From Medicago truncatula (taxonomy: Eukaryota; Streptophyta; Magnoliopsida; Fabales; Fabaceae): a stretch of 64,000 nucleotides of DNA. The notes beneath the pieces were generated by a model. It was not told the origin of the DNA. It saw only the letters and a list, made by a program, of their open reading frames with translations, and made no database searches. Shown here in pieces: positions 24,801-36,659 of the stretch (position 1 is its first letter; every line of letters begins with the position of its first letter). The stretch is taken from NCBI RefSeq assembly GCF_003473485.1, contig NC_053045.1, forward strand, positions 40,590,494-40,654,493. Direction: 5' to 3'. Made by a program: the position numbers and the translations under genes.

Positions 24801-27429
24801 TCCTGGAAATATAAGTAGTTTGAGAGCACAGCATGCTGGTGAGAAAGAAAAATTAATAAATTTGTTGGTAGGTAAATTATTAAGTAAGGTCTTCAAGATG
24901 CATATCGGGTTTTTACCTATAGCAAATGTTCCTTGATAGCCGTGCTTATCTTGTTCTGCTTTGGAACAAAGTATGTGTAGTGTTGTCAGTTGATGTGTAA
25001 CTATAGCTAATTATAGTGCAACATTTATGCATAATTTTCTGTTATATATTAACTTTCACGTGCTTTCAATGAGTGCAAATGAATGATCTTGCTTCTAATT
25101 TTGCTTTGGCTTGCCATAACATCGAAAGTGTATTTGTACAAACTACAGGAGATATTGGAACAGCTTACACCAATGGCTGTTTTGCACTTTGGAGGAAATG
25201 TACTAGGTAGAATCTTACAACTATTTGATAAGTACATGGATGTTCTTATCAAAGCACTGCCAGGTCCTTCCGATGATGACAATCTTCCAGAGCTTAAAGA
25301 GGCCGTGCCTTTCAGAGCCGAGACAGACTCGGAACAACTTGCAATATTAGGAATAGCGTTTACCATACTGGATGAACTGTTACCAAATGCGGTATTATCA
25401 ACATGGATGCTGCAAAATGAAAGTAAAGAACCAAATAGTGGGCTCATGGAGATTGTAGGGTTCAACACAAATGCTAGTGTAGAATTAAAGGAGTGGAGGA
25501 AACAGCTTCAGCATTCTTTTGACAAGCTTCGAGATCACTTCTGTCGGCAGTATGTTTTGAGTTTCATCTATTCAAGAGAGGGCAACACCCGATTGAATGC
25601 AGATATTTACTTGAGTGATAACAAAGAGGATCTTGACTGGGATTCTGGCCCACTGCCTTCACTTCCATTTCAGGTCATCATTCTTATTCTCTGATTTTGC
25701 TGCTGCCCCTTGTTCTTCTTCTATAATGATTTGTTTCTTTTTTGTTGTTTTGGCAGTCCCTTTTTGTTTCCATGTTCTGTTTTATTCTTTGGTAATTTTA
25801 GCTGTTGGTTGCTTGTGTTTTCAATCATTATTGGAAATTGAGTTTCTGATTGACAATGTTGGTAATATTGGCTTACTATTTTCTTGCATTTTTCCATTTA
25901 ACCGCTCTTAGTGTGCCTTTGTATCTCTCTCTATTTTTCTAAGGGCATTGGTTTAGAATTCCAATTAAAGAAATCATTCCTTGAAAAACCAAGCATATCT
26001 CTTTCCAATGTATTGAATACAAACTTCCTATAAGGACTTACTTTTTTATACTTGTTAAACAATGTCCTTAGGATACTCATTAGCATTGCTTGTATGTGTG
26101 TGCGTATTTTAGTACTGACCGGTGTAACTATATCTGCAGGCATTATTTTCAAAGCTGCAGCAATTAGCAATTGTGGCTGGAGATGTGTTACTTGGGAAAG
26201 AGAAAATACAGAAAATTTTGCTTGCTAGGTTAACAGAGACTGTTGTCATGTGGTTATCTGACGAGCAAGAATTCTGGGGTGTCTTGGAGGATAATTCAGT
26301 TCCTCTACTGCCGCTTGGTTTGCATCAGGTACTGTCTACTCTACTTAGATAACTCCTCCATATTTCATATTATTTCAAGTTACTGGTAATTTGAATACTT
26401 TCAGGTCCAAGTTCAATAATTCAAATGCAACCTGAGTTTTAAAATAGTTTCCTTCGACTGCAAAAATGCATTTTGGCTTTTGGGAACACTGAACAATCAG
26501 ACATGAAAAAGTCTTATAATTGATGCATATAGTTAGGTTTTAAATGTTTATCCAACACAGCCTTCATGCTTCATTCTGTACAAGCCCAGTTAAATCCATA
26601 TTTTCTAACAATTGTAATTCTTTTTTGGGCTTGTCCTATAAGTAATTCTTTTTTGGGCCTGTCCCATAAATAAGTGCTATGGTTAGTCTCTGATTTCATT
26701 GACACTTTTTTCATCAACCACAACTAAAAATATTAAGCATTTCATATCTTTGATTTTTGTGTCTAGTGTCATGATGTAAAATTGAGTACTTTATATGAGA
26801 AACACATGCAGTATTATGCTATCATCACTGTTGAATGTCATTAGAAATTTAAGATAATCACGCTCTTATCAGGGTAGTTTGGTAAATTTCGGAGATATGT
26901 TTTTTCTATGTTTTCTGAACCATAGCTGACTTTTTGTGTTGCAGCTGATTCTCGATATGCACTTTACGGTTGAAATCGCACGATTTGCGGGATATCCATC
27001 TCGACATGTTCATCAGATAGCATCCGCTATTATTGCTCGTGCCATCCGGACCTTCTCTGCTAGGGGGATAAACCCACAAAGGTATTATCATTCATTTCTG
27101 CGGCATTGATTCTTGTTTTGCAATCCTTACCCTCAGCTGTATTTCTTCGCTGAATTCTGACCTCAACGATTTGACATTTTAGTGCACTTCCTGCGGATGA
27201 ATGGTTTGTCGAAACTGCAAAGTCGGCAATAAACAAGCTCTTGCTTGGGGGGGCATCAGGGTCAGAGACATCTGATATTGATGAAGATCACATCATTGTT
27301 CACGATGAAGTTGACTCAGACTCAGACACTGTTTCTTCCCTGTCTACGATGGACTCTACAGAATCTTTTGCTTCTGCCAGCATGGCAGAACTTGACAGCC
27401 CCTCTAACTTGTCTGATCCTGATAATTGA
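21645..27429 (+). CDS. EXO84C: Exocyst complex component EXO84C-like
   Basis: EXO84 is a subunit of the octameric exocyst, which tethers secretory vesicles to the plasma membrane. Seven coding exons join in frame to 773 residues: 21645-21740, 21973-22067, 23576-24608, 25149-25673, 26140-26328, 26945-27081 and 27183-27429, all with GT-AG borders. The N-terminus ([35 protein letters not shown]) and [21 protein letters not shown] fit the Vps51/Exo84 coiled-coil region. [20 protein letters not shown] and [13 protein letters not shown] fit the C-terminal EXO84 domain. The tail is Ser/Asp-rich. Length and motifs suit the plant EXO84C clade rather than EXO84A or B, as judged from memory. Intron 1 has a 36-T tract (21824-21859). 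Intron 2 (1.5 kb) hosts small repeats. The start is the first ATG in the frame, just before [10 protein letters not shown]. Confidence 0.88.
22445..22562. mobile_element. Small inverted-repeat MITE in EXO84C intron 2 (tentative)
   Basis: TTTTGGTACAGCGGTAAAAATGGGGG and the complement of CCTCATTTTTACTGCTATACTAAACAGAC face each other. Borders are approximate and no target duplication is evident. Confidence 0.4.
23105..23261. repeat. TGTCAAATAG(C/T)GGC repeat in EXO84C intron 2
   Basis: Two partial tandem starts (AGTGTTGTCAAATAGTGG at 23105 and AGTGTTGTCAAATAGCGG at 23181) precede an inverted end TTGACAACATT. A related copy lies in an LCAT4 intron at 42574-42686, so this is an interspersed MITE-like family. 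Confidence 0.55.
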
Positions 27430-27772
27430 GTTTTTCTGGTAGCTTTAAAATAGAGTAAGTTTAGATATGGAGAAAGCTGCACTGGTCCTAGATATCAAAT
27501 TTGCAATATCTGCTCGTTATCTTATATTAAGTATATAATGTATTATTAGACATGTCTGTAAACTTGCTAGGATAGCAAGATTCCCTTTGGAATCAGATCA
27601 TTGTGAACTGGAGAGTAATCACAAATCCATATTTATTTGTATATTTTGTTTGAATCTTCCCCTATTTTTAGTATTATTGTTCAATTGATCAATGAATCTT
27701 TAAACAAATAAATGGCATGAATACCAAATTTTCTTTCCAGTTAATTTCACGCGATTACACTGTCACTGACAT

Positions 27773-28082
27773 TGTTAGGATTATAGGATAAAGAGAAATT
27801 TAGAGTCGTTATAAGAGTTGTTATTAGAAGTTAGTTATTTAGTTAGTTGAGGTTGTTATAGGGAGTGTGTGTATAAATAAGAGAACACAAAGGGTAGATA
27901 GTATCTTTTGAACAATGTAAAATTTGTGAATAGAGTAGCGACCCTATTGTAGAAGGGGAAACTTTTAGAGGGAGAGACTTCTCTTTTATTCTGTCTCAAT
28001 CTTTCAATTAACTGTTCATCTGTATATTGAATTCTGCCCAACTGTGGAAATTCTTCTTATACCAAAAGAAAGGTTCTTAACA
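27773..28082 (+). mobile_element. Solo LTR of a Ty1/copia-type element
   Basis: The 310-bp unit begins TGTTAGGATTAT and ends TTCTTAACA, forming the short inverted TGTTA/TAACA ends of copia LTRs. The flanking pentamers GACAT (27768-27772) and GACAC (28083-28087) match at 4 of 5 bases, as expected of an aged target duplication. A TATA box (GTGTATAAATAAGAG) lies near 27868. No internal coding region adjoins it. It sits about 340 bp past the EXO84C stop and its TATA box points away from that gene. Confidence 0.75.
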
Positions 28083-28966
28083 GACACTCATTTCACAAAC
28101 ACTAGATCATGGAGATCTAATCTTCCGACCAATAAATCTTTTATCCAAATAATTTGACTGGGATGGTGTTGGTGCATACAAGGAAATCTTTTTATTTTTT
28201 GGTAGATAAATGAAATGACAATAATTATTGGAAATTCACACACATAGCCAGGATTTGAGTCTGATCAGAGTGTCTGGCCTAACAATTTTAGCATTTTGCT
28301 AGTTGAGCTAGGACTTGTGTACAATTCTCTCCCGTCTCCTCTCGTGTTTTTCTTAATTTTCACGTTTCAACCCTTAAATAACTTTTCTTCCTGCTCCTCC
28401 TTGAGGTCTCAGGTTCGATTTTCTTCGGTGTCAATTTAAGTGGGCTAATTTAACTTCTTAAAAAAAAAAAAAAACTTTTCTTCCTTTTTATTTGTTTTTT
28501 TTTAAAGTTCTAATATTATTTCATTTTTACACTTCAATGGTATATATTTCCACATTTTTTGAATGGATACAAATCCGTGCATATAAAGTCACTAAAGATG
28601 TCATGGATTTCAATGTTATTTCCTAAAAAAAAATTCCTACTTGAGAGGATACTAATTCGTGCATATAAAGATGCCATAATTTGGAAAAGAGATGCTATTT
28701 ACCGCGACAGAAAAAATCATGTCGGTATTGTGAATGGTTTAATAATTGTCAAGTTCCCATCGAATTTCTTTTTTTCATTAGGGCGTGGTGCATCTTTTTT
28801 TCATTGATCACATTTTAACCAAGATCAACGTTTCAGAATGGATGTTGCATCAATGCCCCGAATTCCTTCCACAACATTGTAGAAAATGGCCTGTGTATTT
28901 TTTTTTTTAGATTTTGCTTGATTATGTATTAAAAGTTTTATCCTGGTTCTGCACTTTTCAAATGCT
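28083..28966. other. Intergenic with SINE-like traces
   Basis: Around 28400-28475 the sequence GAGGTCTCAGGTTCGATTTTCTTCGGTGTCAATTTAAGTGGGC ends in an A-run and contains a B-box-like GGTTCGATT, resembling a SINE 3' half. Around 28585-28720 and upstream of 28967 nothing is recognised. Confidence 0.35.
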
Positions 28967-29431
28967 GGTAGATACAAATGCAATATTGATGCATCCTTTT
29001 TGAAGCACCTGAACAAGATTGGATTAGATATGAGTATTAGAGATGAACATGGTACTTTTGTCCTTACCAAAACTGATTGGTTTAGTCCCATATGTGAAGT
29101 TCATATTGGAGAAGCTTTTGGGTTGATTTCAACACTAGAGTGGGTGCATGAGCTCAACTTGGGATCTATTGACTTTGAGATGGATGCGAAGAGAGTGGTG
29201 GATAGTTTTTTATCTTCTCGACATGATGTTACCGAATTTGGTATCATTATCCAAAATTGTAAAACTCTCTTTAGACATTATTATGAAAACTCGACTGTTG
29301 AGTTTGTACGGAGACAAGCAAATGAGATTGCTCATAAATTAGCTAAGACGGCCTTATTGTCAACTAGTCTTCAGGTTCTATTTGAAATACCAGATTGTAT
29401 TGAAAATACTTTGATTAATGAAATGATATAA
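28967..29431 (+). pseudogene. RNase H-like domain fragment of a LINE-type retrotransposon
   Basis: An open frame with no upstream start encodes GRYKCNIDASF, GTFVLTKTDW, VHIGEAFGLISTLEWVHEL, GSIDFEMDAKRVVDSF, VEFVRRQANEIAHKLAK and a tail ending INEMI. The Asp of NIDAS, Glu of GEAFG, Asp of FEMDAK and His of EIAHKLA occupy the RNase H catalytic positions, so the domain is intact although the element is truncated. This is the RVT_3 type found at the end of plant LINEs and as stand-alone 'putative ribonuclease H' genes. No reverse transcriptase is found upstream. Because the frame is unbroken over 465 bp, a recent insertion or a small retained gene cannot be excluded. Confidence 0.7.
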
Positions 29432-29681
29432 GTTTGTTTTCTCTCAAAAAAATGTTACATAACATTGACCATTCTATCAAATTCTCTCATTTTTTTTTTT
29501 GACAAAATCAAATTCTCTCACTTGACACCTTTAAAACAATCTTACTTGGATACTTCTAATAACTTTATTCAAAACCGGCAACAAGTAGATTTTTACCACT
29601 AGGCCAACATTTTTGTTTGACTAATACTTGAGATACATTATATACACGCACAAACACATGACACACACATGCACACATGAA

Positions 29682-32600
29682 TCAAAGATCGTTATATTCT
29701 TCTGCATGATGAGACTGCTCATCCTCATTCTCTTCCAAAGACCTTCCCATGGTTTCCTTGGTGAAAAAGTAAGTAACAAACATTCCCACTATGCACACCC
29801 CTCCAAGAATGATAAGTGAGGCTTTCATTCCAATCCCCTTAGGATATCCTTCCTCCTTCTCTTTATGTGATGCCCAAAGAAATCCAACAGATCCAATGAT
29901 TGCACCAACCTTACCAACAGCCCCAGAAATACCATGACATGTTGACCTGAACCTAGCTGGAAAGAGTTCAGCTGGGACAATAAAGGTGGTAGTGTTAGGT
30001 CCAAAATTTGCAAAGAAGAAAGCAAGACCATAGATAACCATGAAACCTTTGTTATCATGATTTTCTCCTTTGGTCCAATGAGAGTAATAGGGAAACCCTA
30101 AAGCAAAAAATGACACTGCCATGAAGAAAAAACCCATCATTTGGATTTTAACTCTTCCCACACGATCGATGAAGTAGACGGTGAAGAAGTAGCCGGGAAT
30201 GGTGGAGCAAACAGCAAGAATGGCTTGGATTCTTGCAAGATGGAAAGCCTCTTGATACACATCTTCATCATCTTTTTCGTTGAGGTATCGTTTGTATATT
30301 TCACTTTGGAATAGAACTTGGCTGTAGAACACTATGTCTAAGAGAAACCAATTAGCAGAACATGCGAAAAGATCGCGACCGTGTCGCCACAAGAATTCTC
30401 TTGAAAGAAGAGGGTAGGCAACATTTGTGGCTGGTGGTAATGGATGCTCTTCGGTTATTTGGCTCATTGAGACATCTAGTACTTTCTCCATGTCTTTTGC
30501 AGCTTGCAACACATTTTGTTCCACTAATGCTGTATACCTAATGCACACACCATAGTACGTTATTAAATTGTTTGTCAAAGCCATGAACATTAAAAATGCA
30601 ATGAATTTGAGCATAACACACTATTCAATTTAAATTGAAGTACTATATATGTTCGGCTAAGTGGAACCAAATTCAGATAAGGTTTTGAATTCAACTCTTA
30701 TACACGAAAAAATGCATGATGAATGAAAGACTCCACTAAAGATGATCAACTGAATTCTTTAACATAAATTAGCATCAACAAAGTTAGACTTCACACTTAC
30801 TATCGAAATAAATCGGAGTGTTTTTGTTTGTAGACCTAACGCAACTGACAATATCAATATTGTTAGATTGAAATACCTTAATACGAGTTCGAATTCGGAA
30901 ACTCTCAAATGTGTGCGTGAGTTTTAAACTGTGTTTACCACTTCATTTAAAAAAAAGAAAAGAAATTGGAGTGCTTTTCATCTTTGCTAGTAACAAGATA
31001 ATGTTATTTATTTCAATATCAAACGGCAAGAACCACGAGTAGAATAAGCCTCACTTCCACCCCTTTAAATTAACCAGCCTTGCATTTTGTATACTAATTA
31101 TTGACATTCTCTTATTGGTTACTCTAAAATGCTTTGTTTTCTCTAATTTAGTTTAACAATCGATCACTTGTGATATATAACTAGAAAACTTAAACCACAT
31201 GACGCAAGGAATTTATTGAGCAAACAAAGCAAACCCACGTGGATGGTTCCTTTCTATTCCATTCCTTCTTTGACTAAACATTGTTAATTAAATGGTTAAA
31301 CTTACTTGAAGGCTCAAGACAAGGACTGATCGATGAGTATATTATAAAATTGAAATTCAACTAGGCTAAACATTAATTTGTGTCTCTGTCATTCAGTTTT
31401 CTCATCATTTGCCAATACGTTTAATTAATACCATTATTTTCATTTGAATTTAAATATCCAATAAATGTCCATTTCAAATGGACCCAAATAAGAAAGTCAT
31501 AGGTACGGTAGTACTGCACAGCACGGTAACAAGATTTTATCTCCACAAAATGCATTATTTAAGAGAAAGGTTAAATGTTTTTAGTCCTGTAAAATTTAAA
31601 AATTTGTTTTTAGTTTTTATAAAGAAATTTAGTCTCTATAAAAATCAAAATATATTGATGTCTTCGTGGAATGCTACCAAAAATTTTAGAGACACTTCGT
31701 TTGTGGAGACAGTTTAAGAATTTTTGTACAGATAAAACCAAAACTAAAATTTTAAAATTTTATAAGGATAAAAAAATATATTTAACTTTCAAAAGAACGA
31801 TGAACGAGTCACGTAACAATTTGAATCATAACTACTTTTAATATGCAGTCAATTGTAAATAGTTAAATTAGAAAAATGCAAAATTTTCTCTCTTTTAATC
31901 TTACAGGCAACATCGTAATATCGACCGTTAAGCATCTTAACAAGATATTTGGGTTCGATCGGAAACCAAATGTAGGTAACAAAAAAAACAAGATAGGTTC
32001 CAATAAAAAAAGTGAACACTTGCTATCCTATTTTTTTTAATTTTTATATCTTGTTGTTTTAAAATAAATATAAATTTCAAAAGTACAATGTACCTAGAAC
32101 TTTCCAAAAAAATAAAAATAAAAACACAATAATACCGTTGAAGTTTGATTGGAGATATAATTTTAAAGAGTCTTCTTAATTAGTGTCTGTTTCCTTAACT
32201 AGTCCCTCCGGAGCACTACTTAACATTTTTTAATTTTAAATGAATTTTGCTTGAAGGTTACCCAACCAGATATGAGTTAAATATGAAGTAGAGAGGGGCA
32301 AGAAACTACCTGGCAGTTTCTGGCATCATCATACGCCAATAATAAGTCAATGCAGCTGGAACTGAACCAATCATCAATATCAACCTCCATGCAACGTCAG
32401 CCTCCGGCGGCACATCAAAAGCCGTTGCCGGCTTCGAACCGCTGCGAAATACCAAGCAAACCACCATAGTAACAGTTGCACTAGCCAATATACCAAACCC
32501 TTGCATAGAAAAAACCGCAGCTATAAAAGAACCTCTTGTCCTTTTATTAGCAAACTCAGACATAATGGTAGAAGATAAAGGATAATCACCACCAATTCCA

Positions 32601-33010
32601 AGCCCTAAGAAGAATCTAAAGAAACCAAGAGATAGTAAAACACAAGCTCTCTTTGTTGTACAGATGGAGAAGCCAGAAGCTAGAGAGCTTGTTAGCATCA
32701 ATAATAAGGCGATACCGTAGACGTGGCGCCGGCCTTTTAGGTCTCCGAGGCGTCCGAATAGGAGCTGACCGAAGGCGGTTCCTAGGAGTGCAACGGAGAC
32801 AAGGGCTGAGACCACGACCGGGTTGACTTGACGGATTTCTTGGTGGTCGGAGTAGTATATTCTTCCTAGCATCTTTGTGATGAGTGTGATGGAAAAAAGG
32901 TCATAAGAGTCAGTGAAAAGTCCCATTCCTGCTATGATGATGGCCTTGAAATGGTAGTATTGTGTTTTTGCTGAGTCAAGGGCTGATAGAACCTTCAATC
33001 CTCTTGCCAT
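29682..33010 (-). CDS. PHT1: High-affinity inorganic phosphate transporter, PHT1 family (PHT1;8/1;9-like)
   Basis: This is a proton-coupled phosphate importer of the plasma membrane, in the major facilitator superfamily. Two exons (33010-32310 and 30537-29682) join through a 1.77-kb intron to 518 residues, the usual PHT1 length. The PHT1 signature [21 protein letters not shown] spans residues 140-160. LFTDSYDLF is in helix 1, and [14 protein letters not shown] is the loop motif between helices 2 and 3. The second half has [45 protein letters not shown] and a terminal [14 protein letters not shown]. The sequence [20 protein letters not shown] and the LMPETARYTALVE-like junction are closest to Arabidopsis PHT1;8/1;9, from memory. 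Ser replaces the usual Ala in GGDYPLSAT. The intron holds a small MITE. A PHR1-type site lies 647 bp upstream of the start codon. Confidence 0.92.
31566..31792. mobile_element. Small inverted-repeat MITE in the PHT1 intron
   Basis: AAGGTTAAATGTTTTTAGTCC and the complement of GGATAAAAAAATATATTTAACTTT form the two ends of a ~227-bp foldback unit. This terminus type (GTTAAAT...TTTTTAGTCC) is common in legumes. No clear target duplication is visible. Confidence 0.55.
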
Positions 33011-34440
33011 TTTCTGATTTTGAAACTTGATATTGCTAGCTGCACACTTTCAATAAGTTATGTGCTAAATTGTGGTCGCGGTTATGATAGTTTTCGTGTC
33101 ATGATTCTTCGCACAAAAGAAAATCACGGTCAAATATGGTTGATACAACCTACCTCAATTGTGGTTACATGTCAAGTGGCAGCGCTCTGATCACGATCAT
33201 AAATAATTTTTTTATTTATACACTAAATGTGCAGCCCATGGACTGGCTTATAATTTTGTGCTATGGCTAATTGCTAATGAAGGAAATAGGAATATATTGT
33301 TAAATATATGAGTAGATAATGTACAAGAGGCTAATTTGCATTGTAGCATGGAAGTTTCAAATTTGTGTGCTTGTGGATTGTATTTATTGAAGGAAACGTG
33401 AGAATTGGGGTGGAAAATTTTGTTGTTAGTGACAAACGACTTAGCTATAAGGTTGGTACAAAATGTTGTTGTGTAATAATTTTGGGGAGAACCAATTGGG
33501 TTTTAGTCAAACTTATGAGTGTACGCGTTATTCCACTAAAGATGCGAATCAATTTCATCTCATTGTACATTTTAAACCCATTATATTACATTATTATGAT
33601 AGTATTATATTGCTACTGTACTACGTCATCTGCAAAGGTTGGTAATGATAGCTGCTGCATATTCCCAATTTATCCTAAAATTGCTCCGCAAAAGAGTGCA
33701 GCTATGATGTCTTCCACATTTTTGTGTAGCAGAAGTTGAAGCCTACACTGCGTTTTTTATTTTATTTTATATATGTTTTTTTTTTGGAACATTGACATGA
33801 AATTATGAGTAAATTGGAAGGTTGGGATATTAAAAACCTAAGTTACAAGACTTTAACTATTGTTGTATGAATTAAAAAAATAGAGTGCGGAGTGAACACA
33901 CGTATTACTTTTTGTGTTATAGTATTTAATTTTTTGAAGTATCAGTAATGATAAAAATAATAATTATTGTTATTTTTTATTTGTGCATACCATTTCCTAT
34001 AATTATAATTTATGTTGGTTGTGATAAGATTGAAAATTCAAGTTTTTAATATTTTTTCCATTCATATTCAATTAGTTTGTTTTCTCCAGTTTTTTTGGGT
34101 TAGTTTCTTTTCGACCTTATCGATAAGAGTCCTTGAACTGGTCAAATTGTTACCATAATTTTTACTAAATTTAGTTACGAAATCTCTATATAAATAGAAG
34201 ACTCTACTTAGTTTAAAAGATACATCAAAGAGTTCTATTGAGTTATTGAGAACTCTTTATCTCTTCTTCCTCTTTTTGCTCGATGCATTTCCGAGCCACT
34301 TCTCCCCTTTCTTTTTGTCTATTCAAAATTAAGAGTGTTCTTAATACCATAATCATTTTTTTTTGAAGGATAGTATGTCATTTGTTAATCACTTAATCTC
34401 ACTAATTTGTATATAAAATAAAAAAATATTTAATAGAAAA
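33011..34440. other. PHT1 upstream region
   Basis: No gene is supported. The plus-strand frame 33365-33739 has no recognisable domain. The interval should hold the PHT1 promoter, and one P1BS motif is listed separately. Confidence 0.4.
33657..33664. promoter_or_regulatory. P1BS motif (PHR1 binding site candidate)
   Basis: GCATATTC matches the imperfect palindrome GNATATNC bound by PHR1-type MYB factors in phosphate-starvation genes. It lies 647 bp upstream of the PHT1 start codon. A second match (GTATATTC, near 32852) is inside the coding region and is disregarded. A single 8-bp match can arise by chance. Confidence 0.45.
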
Positions 34441-35135
34441 ACTACATTAATGTTGAAATTTTGAAAATAGTCAATAGTTTTCAAAATGTTATCGTATATC
34501 AACTTTCTCATATCAGTACATAAAAATTTACTTCAACATATATAAACACATAAAAAGCACAACGAGTATGGTGCAAATATTTAATGGTGTTTTGCATATG
34601 AAATATATTTTTTTTAATTAAATCACTAAATTAATGTTGATATTTTTAAAATAATCATGAATAATCAAAACTTTATCATATCGACATTCTAATATTGGTA
34701 TTTAAAAATTTGTTTCTGCATATATAAACACATAAAATTCGCAACGAACGTGATGCATATATTTAACGGAGTTTCTCATATAAAGTAAAAACATATTTAA
34801 TATAAACACTACAATAATGTTTATATTTTGAAAATAATCAATATATTTCAAAATTTTATCATATCGATCTCATATTGGTACATAAAAGTTTTCTTCGGCA
34901 TATACAAACCCATAAAATCTGCAACGAGCGCGATGCAAATTGTTAACTGAGTTCAACATATAATTTTTTTTTAATAGAAACGCTACATAAATGTTTACAT
35001 TTTAAAAATAGTTACAAGTTTTAAATTTTTTATCATATCAAATTTCTCATATTGGTACATAAGAGTTTGAATCGGTAAATATAAGAAGATAAAATCTGCA
35101 ACAGTACACATTGCAAATAGTTAACGTTGCCCCAC
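34441..35135 (+). repeat. Four-copy tandem repeat, unit about 174-184 bp
   Basis: Units start near 34441, 34625, 34808 and 34982 with A(C)TA(C/A)A..AATGTT. Each contains a TATCATATC-like stretch, a TCATATTGGTACATAA-like stretch, a CATATATAAACACATAAAAT-like stretch and a final GCAACGA.CG.GATGCAAAT.TTTAA. The copies are clearly diverged. The unit length is typical of plant satellite monomers or of Helitron-borne minisatellites. No coding potential. Confidence 0.8.
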
Positions 35136-35350
35136 ACTTTTTATCTTTTATATGTTAAATATTTATAACTTTATAGTACCAATTTTTTTTATATACTTTT
35201 ATGAATTTTTGAAATGTATTTAGTTTGACTTAAAGAAGGCAGAAAAAAGGAAAAATTTAAAGATAGAAATATAAGGCGAGAAGGTGAACTTGTAACATAG
35301 TTAAGGAGGGTTGTAATTGTGTGTATGTGATGCTGTAGTAATCATTCAAC

Positions 35351-36120
35351 ATGGTTAAAGTTGAAGAAATTGAGCTTGGTTTAAGTTTATCGGTAGGAGG
35401 AGCTTTCAAGAAATTTAAACCTGAGTTAGGATCTGATAAATTAAAAAAATCTAGGTCTAACTCAAAGTCAAAGGGGTTTGATAAGAATAATTACACAAAT
35501 GCTCATTTTTTAAAAGATAGGGAACTTCAAGAAGGATTGTCCTAAAAAGGGGTCAATGATAATTCTTTCTATTAAGTTGCGATTACCTTAGTGTTGGTGC
35601 ACTAAGGGTGACTAGTTGAAAATCGAAAAAGAGTTGAATCATGGGTTTGGAATTGGATTGCTTTTATCACACGTGTTTAAGAAATGAATATTTTGAGACT
35701 CTAGAGTTGAAAGAAGATTGATTCGTTCACGTCAGAAAGGATAAAACTGTAAATTCCAATAGGTTCAATATGTTTAAAGATGTTTGATAACTTTGAATTT
35801 CTTTTAAACAATGTAAGGTATGTTTTTTAAAAGTAGAATTTAATTTCCATATAAACATGTTTGATGGGTTAGACCATTGCTCTAAAATTCAACATAACAT
35901 ATTAAAAAATTTGCATGGTGCATTGATAATTGATAAAGGTCTATGAAAGTGTGGTTTATACATTTTATATAGTTATATTATTATTGATTGTACATTTATA
36001 GTCGGTCAAAACACTCATATCAAAACTAAATTATGGCATTTAAGGTTATGGTATGTCAACGAAATAGGTATATTTCAACTAACTAAACAAGATTTGCTAG
36101 AATACTAACTGTACTATAGG
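35351..36120 (+). pseudogene. Decayed Ty1/copia gag and pre-integrase remnant
   Basis: The frame starting at 35351 encodes KSRSNSKSKGFDKNN, and a shifted frame encodes NFKKDCPKKG. Together these resemble the basic stretch and the second half of the CCHC zinc knuckle of copia gag. Near 36025-36110 the translation TKLWHLRLWYVNEIG...QLTKQDLL matches the GAG-pre-integrase motif (TKLWHxRLGHV...L.KQ.LL). Stops and frame changes separate the pieces, and protease, reverse transcriptase and RNase H are missing. The first 34 residues (VEEIELGLSLSVGG) do not look like gag and could derive from another sequence. Confidence 0.65.
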
Positions 36121-36659
36121 CAATACTCGAATATTTCATGGGTTTTATTAATATTTTAATTAAAAGATTGATAGAATAAATTTTTAAAATTGAATTTTTT
36201 TATTAGAAATTAAATACATTTTTATGTTACAATTAGATTTTTTTTTTTACAATTAGAAATTAGATATAAAAATTTGCAAGCATATTTCATATGGTAAAAG
36301 GTTGCACATACATTTGATATGCATGGAGCAATTCCTCACTACTATGAGTGGTAGATTTGTTTATTTTATATGCAAAAATCCGTCTAATATTTGAACCGTG
36401 CTTGTTGCGGATCTTAAATATTTTTTAAAAACCATGTAGATATTTATTAATGACAAATTTTTATCCCCTATTTTTTAAAACATATAGTAGTTTACAATGA
36501 TATAAATTCAAATCAAGTTCCGAGAACATTAACATCAAATCATTGTGAAGAAGATATTTTATTTTATTTTTTACATAAAATTTGTTATTTCTCTTATATC
36601 ACAACTCTTTGAATTTTACTCATTTTTTCTTCTTTTGATGATGTCAAAAGGGGGAGAAA

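Noticed and set aside
24609..25148. Extension of EXO84C exon 3 or 4 into the open sequence around 25083
   Set aside because: The exons already join in frame as [11 protein letters not shown]. The upstream open part is hydrophobic intron sequence ending at a clear acceptor (CTACAG).
29000..29431. RNase H frame as a complete gene starting at 29000
   Set aside because: The codon there is TTG, and the conserved first catalytic segment (NIDAS) lies upstream in the same frame, so the frame is a truncated fragment.
34441..35135. CRISPR array, because of regularly spaced similar units
   Set aside because: Units are about 180 bp, diverged along their full length and without repeat-spacer alternation. 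This is a plant nuclear sequence.
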